From: Leifsonia sp. 1010
GTDB taxonomy: Bacteria; Actinomycetota; Actinomycetes; Actinomycetales; Microbacteriaceae
DNA length: 64,000 bases
NCBI RefSeq assembly: GCF_031455295.1
Contig: NZ_JAVDSL010000001.1
Span: forward strand, 1,302,001-1,366,000
Direction: 5' to 3'
Of the stretch, positions 60,094 to 64,000 are shown piece by piece; the stretch's first letter is position 1; each line of letters begins with the position of its first letter. The translations under genes were made by a program, and so were the position numbers. The notes beneath the pieces are model-generated. The model had not been told where the DNA came from. It saw nothing but the letters and a program-made list of their open reading frames with translations, and did no database searches.

Positions 60094-60124
60094 GAAACGG
60101 CGGCTGATGATCAGCCGCCGTTTC
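60094..60124. terminator. 31-bp palindrome/terminator, family B copy 2
   Basis: GAAACGGCGGCTGA-TGA-TCAGCCGCCGTTTC has the same arms as 48983-49013, with a different central base. It lies between the convergent nitrilase and BNR genes and can terminate both. Confidence 0.85.
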
Positions 60125-60139
60125 GCTGTCGTCAGCGCG

Positions 60140-61864
60140 TCACGGCGTTGCTTGGACCAGCTGCCACTCCTGCGAGTGGTCGCCGGCGGGCACAGCGTTC
60201 GCAACGGTGGTCCCGCTCCAGGCTGCGCCGGTCAGGTAGAGCGCCGGATTGCGCACGGATTGGATGCGGACGTAACCGTCACCGGTGGAGACGAGATTCC
60301 ACAGCTTGTCGGTAGCGCCGTCGTCGACCCACTGCGCTACTCGCTGTCCGGCCGTTGCCGACCCCGTCCAGATGCCGATGCTGCGGCCACCCGCCTTGTT
60401 GAGGAAGGTGACGCTGGAGCCTTTCGTCACGACATGCCAGCGCTGGGTGTCGTTCGATGGTGCGTTCGTCCAGGAGATGATGTCCGGGGCGTCGCCGGTG
60501 AAGTCGGCGTCCTGCGTCTTATTCGCATCGGTGCTGAGCACCTGGCCGGTCGCGCGGTTCACGATCGTGTAGTAGGCGCCGGCGGAGTAGCCGAGGTCGA
60601 CCTGACCGTAATGGACGGGACCGATGCTGCCGTTGCCCCAGGTGGCCTGAAGGATCTCGAGCCGTCCTGTGCCCTGCACATACTGGAGCGCCCGGCTGTA
60701 ACCGGCGGCGACGGGAGTCCGGTACTCCTTCCAGGTTCCCGTGCTCGATCCCGACGCGTTGACCCACACATCGGAGCTCCCGGCCGCGTTGTATGCAATG
60801 CGGCCGTCCGGGAATCGGCTCAGGACGGGGCTGCCGCCCTGCGCGAGGGGGCCGGACGTGGCGACCGGGAGTGAGGAGATCGGATCACCGGACGGCTTGC
60901 CGTCGGCGAAGAACCGTGTCGGGTCGTCCGCGATCTTGTAGCGGACGTCGGCGCCGCCGCCCCAGTACTCGAATGTGAGGAGCCACTTGCCGTCGGTGGT
61001 GGGAACGACGTTGGTCATCCCCGGCCGGCCACCGCCGATCTCGGTCTTTCCGTTGGCCAGAGTCTGGGTGTCGCCGGCGACGTCGACCACCGGCGCACTC
61101 CAGGCGCCGATCCCGTCCCAGGTGCGATGCGCGAGGATCTGGCCGCCGGAATCGGGCGCGGTCGTGTTGTTCGGGTCCAGCACGGCCACGCCGGTCGTGG
61201 CGTCGTACCCGACATAGTCGTTCTCGTCCGAGTAGTAGGCGACGAGTTTGCCCTGGTACATCATCAGGTACGGTTCCCACACCGGGTCCTGCGCCTGATT
61301 CGGCCCGGTCGCGATGATCCCCTTCACGGTCCAGGTCACGCCCTGGTCGGTGCTGCCGTACAGGGCGATGGCGACGTCCTGCCGGTTGCCGTTCCCGTTG
61401 GGGTTCGGGGCGATGTCAGCGCCGGACACGACGTCCGCAAGGAGGAGCGTGCCGGCCTTCAGGGTGCCGAGGTCCTGGGGGAGCACGTAGAAGAACGGGT
61501 TGGTCCAGTTGCTGGTGTACTTCGCGTACGCAGGGCTGGAACTCAGCGCGGCAGGAGGCTTGATATCGGTGAGCTTCTGCCACGTGTCGCCGAGATCGTC
61601 GCTCTTGTAGAGAGGCAGCGTCTGGCCGACGACCGGGGACTCGTCGTCCTCGAACGCCGCGACGAGCCGGCCGCCGGGCAGTTGTGCCGACTTGGGGTAG
61701 AGGACGCACGGGCTCTTGTTGCAGGACCCGGGGGCTGTGGCTTGATAGAGGTCCTGCTGGCTCGGTTGATACGCGTTGGCGCCGGCAGCACTCATCAGGG
61801 ACAGGCCGAAGACGGCCCCGATCGCAGTTGCAGTGCCGAGCACGGTTCGCAGAGTTCGTCGCAT
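60140..61864 (-). CDS. Secreted BNR/sialidase-fold protein with ricin-B lectin domain
   Basis: Exported protein of 574 residues. A signal peptide (1-31, ending AGANA) precedes a BNR beta-propeller (LPLYKSDDLGDTWQKLTDI, VAIALYGSTDQGVTWTVKG as Asp-box repeats) to about residue 430. The last 140 residues are a ricin-B (CBM13-like) domain with QRWHVV, DKLWNLV and SQEWQLV QxW-type repeats. Candidate activities are exo-glycosidases of the sialidase or arabinanase superfamilies; the target glycan is unknown. GAAGGAG 8 nt before ATG 61864 supports the start. It is divergent from a sugar ABC transporter across a shared inverted repeat. Confidence 0.87.
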   Translation of the reverse strand: MRRTLRTVLGTATAIGAVFGLSLMSAAGANAYQPSQQDLYQATAPGSCNKSPCVLYPKSAQLPGGRLVAAFEDDESPVVGQTLPLYKSDDLGDTWQKLTDIKPPAALSSSPAYAKYTSNWTNPFFYVLPQDLGTLKAGTLLLADVVSGADIAPNPNGNGNRQDVAIALYGSTDQGVTWTVKGIIATGPNQAQDPVWEPYLMMYQGKLVAYYSDENDYVGYDATTGVAVLDPNNTTAPDSGGQILAHRTWDGIGAWSAPVVDVAGDTQTLANGKTEIGGGRPGMTNVVPTTDGKWLLTFEYWGGGADVRYKIADDPTRFFADGKPSGDPISSLPVATSGPLAQGGSPVLSRFPDGRIAYNAAGSSDVWVNASGSSTGTWKEYRTPVAAGYSRALQYVQGTGRLEILQATWGNGSIGPVHYGQVDLGYSAGAYYTIVNRATGQVLSTDANKTQDADFTGDAPDIISWTNAPSNDTQRWHVVTKGSSVTFLNKAGGRSIGIWTGSATAGQRVAQWVDDGATDKLWNLVSTGDGYVRIQSVRNPALYLTGAAWSGTTVANAVPAGDHSQEWQLVQATP

Positions 61865-61935
61865 CGTTGCGGCTCCTTCGAGTGGGCGAGTGGTGCAGGC
61901 CAGTCTGAACACCGTCCGCTCGCAGGTCCAGACGC

Positions 61936-61979
61936 CGGAAAACGTTTCGCGCGACCCCACGACCGCGAAACCTTTTCCG
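61936..61979. promoter_or_regulatory. 16-bp-arm inverted repeat shared by BNR and ABC genes
   Basis: CGGAAAACGTTTCGCG (61936-61951) and CGCGAAACCTTTTCCG (61964-61979) are inverted repeats with a single mismatch and a 12-bp spacer. Each half contains a LacI-like GAAAACGTTTC core. Its central position between divergent starts suggests a common operator for glycan use; the regulator is not in the window beyond candidates elsewhere. Confidence 0.7.
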
Positions 61980-62097
61980 TCTGATGCGATTTATTTGCGT
62001 AGCCTTGCGCGTGCCTTCTAGCGTCAGGGCGACACCAGCAAACGGATGGACGGCGACCCTGAGCACCGTCTCTCCCGCAACCGAAAGAGAGCCAACG

Positions 62098-63411
62098 ATG
62101 ACTCGCAGCACGTTCTCGCGCCGCCGCCGCATCCGCGCCGCGTCGGCCGCGGTCCTGGCAACAGCGGCCCTGGTCGGCGGGCTGACCGCCTGCTCCTCCG
62201 GGGGCTCCAGCGCCGGCGGACCGACGACCCTCTGGGCGCTGACCGGAGACCAGACCGGCGTCGTCCAGCCCGCGGTCACGGCGTGGAACTCGGCGCACCC
62301 CGATCAGAAGATCACCGCGCAGTACTTCGCCAACGACGCGTACAAGACGAAGATCAAGACCGCTGTGGGCGCCGGTTCCGCACCCACGATCATCTACAGC
62401 TGGGCCGGCGGTACGCTCGCCGACTACGTCAAGGCCGGAAAGGTCGCCGATCTCACCGAGGACACCGCGAAGGTGAAGACGAAATACAACGAGTCCGTCT
62501 GGAATCTCGGGGTCGTCGACGGCAAGACCTACGCCGTTCCCATGGATCCGTCGTATCCGGTGCTCATGTACTTCAACAAGGAGGTCCTGGACAAGGCGGG
62601 GGTCGATGTCCCGAAGACGTGGGAGGACATCCTCGCCGCCATCCCGAAGCTGAAGAGCGCGGGTGTCCTCCCGTTCGCTCTGGCCGGCGGGAGCAAGTGG
62701 CCCGAGCTGATGTGGGAGGAGTACCTGGTCGACCGGGTCGCGGGGCCGGACGCGTTCGCGGCAGTCGAGGAAGGCAAGAAGGACGCCTGGAGCGATCCCG
62801 GCATCATCAAGGCGAACACGATGATCCAGCAGCTGGTCGACGCCGGCGCGTTCGGAAGCGACTTCAACTCGGTCGTCGCCGACAGCAACGCGGACGTCGC
62901 GCTCCTCTACACCGGTAAGGCCGCCATGCTGCTCCAGGGAGCGTGGGCATACGGCGCGTTCCAGTCGGGGGACGCGAAGTTCACCTCCTCCGGCCTGGGG
63001 TACACCAACTTCCCGTCCGTCGAGGACGGCAAGGGCGACCCCAAGGACATCGTCGGGAACGTCTCCGGGTACTTCTCGGTCTCGGCGAACGCGTCCGACG
63101 AGCAGAAGAAGAACGCGGTCGACTTCCTCACCGAGGGCGTCTTCGACGACGCTTACACCAAGCGGCTCCTCGACAGCGGTCAGGTGCCGCCGGTGAAGGG
63201 CGTCTCCAGTCTTATCCAGGGAGGAACGGAGTCCTTCCTCGGGCAGACCTCGTCGTTGATCGACCAGGCGCCGAGCTTCCAGATGTCGTGGGATCAGGCG
63301 CTCCCGTCCGCACAGGCGACCGCGCTGCTGACCAACCTCGACAAGCTGTTCAGCAAACAGATCACTCCGAAGCAGTTCTCCGACGCGATGAACGAGACGA
63401 TCGGCAAGTAG
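62098..63411 (+). CDS. Sugar ABC transporter substrate-binding lipoprotein
   Basis: Family 1 solute-binding lipoprotein (437 residues) on the outer membrane face. The basic N-terminus is followed by a hydrophobic stretch and the lipobox GLTAC with Cys32. Binding-fold segments include WNSAHPDQKITAQYF, GKTYAVPMDPSYPVLMYFNK, EVLDKAGVDVPKTWEDILAA and GKAAMLLQGAWAYGAF. It should bind an oligosaccharide released by the divergent BNR enzyme; that pairing is inferred. ATG 62098 follows GAAAGAGAG. The permease gene begins 6 bp after its stop. Confidence 0.92.
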   Translation: MTRSTFSRRRRIRAASAAVLATAALVGGLTACSSGGSSAGGPTTLWALTGDQTGVVQPAVTAWNSAHPDQKITAQYFANDAYKTKIKTAVGAGSAPTIIYSWAGGTLADYVKAGKVADLTEDTAKVKTKYNESVWNLGVVDGKTYAVPMDPSYPVLMYFNKEVLDKAGVDVPKTWEDILAAIPKLKSAGVLPFALAGGSKWPELMWEEYLVDRVAGPDAFAAVEEGKKDAWSDPGIIKANTMIQQLVDAGAFGSDFNSVVADSNADVALLYTGKAAMLLQGAWAYGAFQSGDAKFTSSGLGYTNFPSVEDGKGDPKDIVGNVSGYFSVSANASDEQKKNAVDFLTEGVFDDAYTKRLLDSGQVPPVKGVSSLIQGGTESFLGQTSSLIDQAPSFQMSWDQALPSAQATALLTNLDKLFSKQITPKQFSDAMNETIGK

Positions 63412-63416
63412 GCCAC

Positions 63417-64000
63417 ATGTCGTCAAGCACCATCAAGACCGGTGGGGCGCGACTGCGCTCCACCGGTCCGTCGGGCTGGTACCTGGCCCCGGCCCTCGGC
63501 GTCTTCGTCCTCTTCGCCGTCGTGCCCCTGGTCGTAGCGCTCTGGTTGAGCTTCACCCAGTGGGATGCGATCGGCACACCGGTATTCGTCGGCATCCAGA
63601 ACTGGGCGCAGGTCCTGGCGGATGGCGGGACCTGGCATTCCCTCCAGCTGACCCTGGAAGTCGTCGTGCTCTCGTGGCTCTTCCAGACGCCGATCAGCCT
63701 CCTCCTCGGCGTGTTCGTCGCCGGGAAACAGCGCCATCGTGCCGTGCTCGCCGCGATCTACTTCGTGCCGCTCATCCTCTCTTCTGCCGCGATCGGCATC
63801 GCCTTCAAGGCGATCCTCGACCCCAACTTCGGCCTCGCAGACTCCCTCGGGGTGCCGTGGCTGAAGCAGAACTGGCTCGGAAGTCCCAGTCTGATCCTGC
63901 CTGTCGTCGTGTTCGTCATCGCGTGGCAGTTCGTCCCGTTCCACACGCTGCTCTATCAGGGCGGAGCGCGCCAGATCCCGGCCAGCCTCTATGAAGCGTC
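63417..64000 (+). CDS. Sugar ABC transporter permease (3' end cut by window)
   Basis: First permease (UgpA/MalF type) of the sugar importer, 194 residues visible. N-terminal helix PSGWYLAPALGVFVLFAVVP, LWLSFTQWDAIGTPVFVGIQ and several further hydrophobic segments are typical; the EAA loop appears to begin at QIPASLYEAS at the window edge. ATG 63417 is 6 bp after the binding-protein stop. A second permease should follow outside the window; the ATPase may be encoded elsewhere, as for many actinobacterial sugar importers. Confidence 0.93.
   Translation, partial: MSSSTIKTGGARLRSTGPSGWYLAPALGVFVLFAVVPLVVALWLSFTQWDAIGTPVFVGIQNWAQVLADGGTWHSLQLTLEVVVLSWLFQTPISLLLGVFVAGKQRHRAVLAAIYFVPLILSSAAIGIAFKAILDPNFGLADSLGVPWLKQNWLGSPSLILPVVVFVIAWQFVPFHTLLYQGGARQIPASLYEA

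Overview
The window is about 64 kb of very GC-rich, densely coding DNA with strong third-position G/C bias, many GTG starts and frequent ATGA or GTGA overlaps. Actinobacterial markers are a bS22-type mini ribosomal protein, a ClgR-like regulator, a DtxR/IdeR-type iron box before heme oxygenase, a BTAD-domain regulator, two LAxTG (sortase-E-like) surface proteins and menaquinone genes. I infer a Microbacteriaceae-like actinobacterium (Leifsonia and relatives), chromosomal rather than plasmid. I see no prophage, integrase, transposase, CRISPR array, rRNA operon or replication origin.

Layout. 1-4110 (minus): polar amino-acid ABC transporter (ATPase, binding lipoprotein, two permeases) followed by an L-asparaginase II cut by the left edge. 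4275-8101 (plus): ROK regulator, Gfo/Idh oxidoreductase and GH13 alpha-glucosidase; an imperfect inverted repeat sits in the divergent promoter region. 8175-13707: SRPBCC protein, TetR, class A penicillin-binding protein, MarR, DoxX and two small proteins, with an AT-rich gap at 12218-12589 that holds two opposed hairpins. 13844-16507: PadR regulator with a perfect upstream operator-like repeat, then a DrrAB-type ABC exporter. 16606-25160: winged-helix regulator with a long leader and a leaderless Met/Cys-rich mini-ORF, upp, tadA, glutamine amidotransferase, CDF transporter, proC, an AbiEi-like/DUF559 protein, a KtrAB potassium system and an ArsR regulator. 25202-29956: BldC-like protein, bS22, glutaredoxin-like and Dabb proteins, tandem GntR pair, isochorismate synthase and PPK2. 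30092-35644: SHOCT membrane protein, MenG with an unusual KPAAA tail, polyprenyl diphosphate synthase, FprA-type reductase, hydrolase and YajQ. 35773-43783: DedA, two-component system, acyltransferase, iron-box heme oxygenase, nucleotidyltransferase, deaminase, ClgR, tRNA-Tyr and an inositol-phosphatase family protein. 43797-48966: GH13 plus LacI, Cys-cluster/pentapeptide protein, aldo/keto reductase, tRNA-Thr and tRNA-Met. 49203-57117: surface-protein region with a BTAD regulator. 57184-64000: dodecin, membrane protein, LysR with nitrilase, a secreted BNR/ricin-B protein and a sugar ABC transporter cut by the right edge.

Functional themes. Carbohydrate use recurs: two alpha-glucosidases, each beside its own regulator (ROK, LacI), and a secreted BNR/lectin protein divergent from a sugar ABC importer across a 16-bp-arm inverted repeat. 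The MenF/MenG/HepT genes supply isochorismate, the last methylation and the isoprenoid side chain of menaquinone.

The most unusual structures are a family of roughly 68-bp near-perfect palindromes (three copies, 16.5-22.5 kb), two of which bracket the DUF559 gene and one of which supplies its stop codon; the leaderless Met/Cys-rich mini-ORF at 17553-17657; and the opposed hairpins at 12331-12497.
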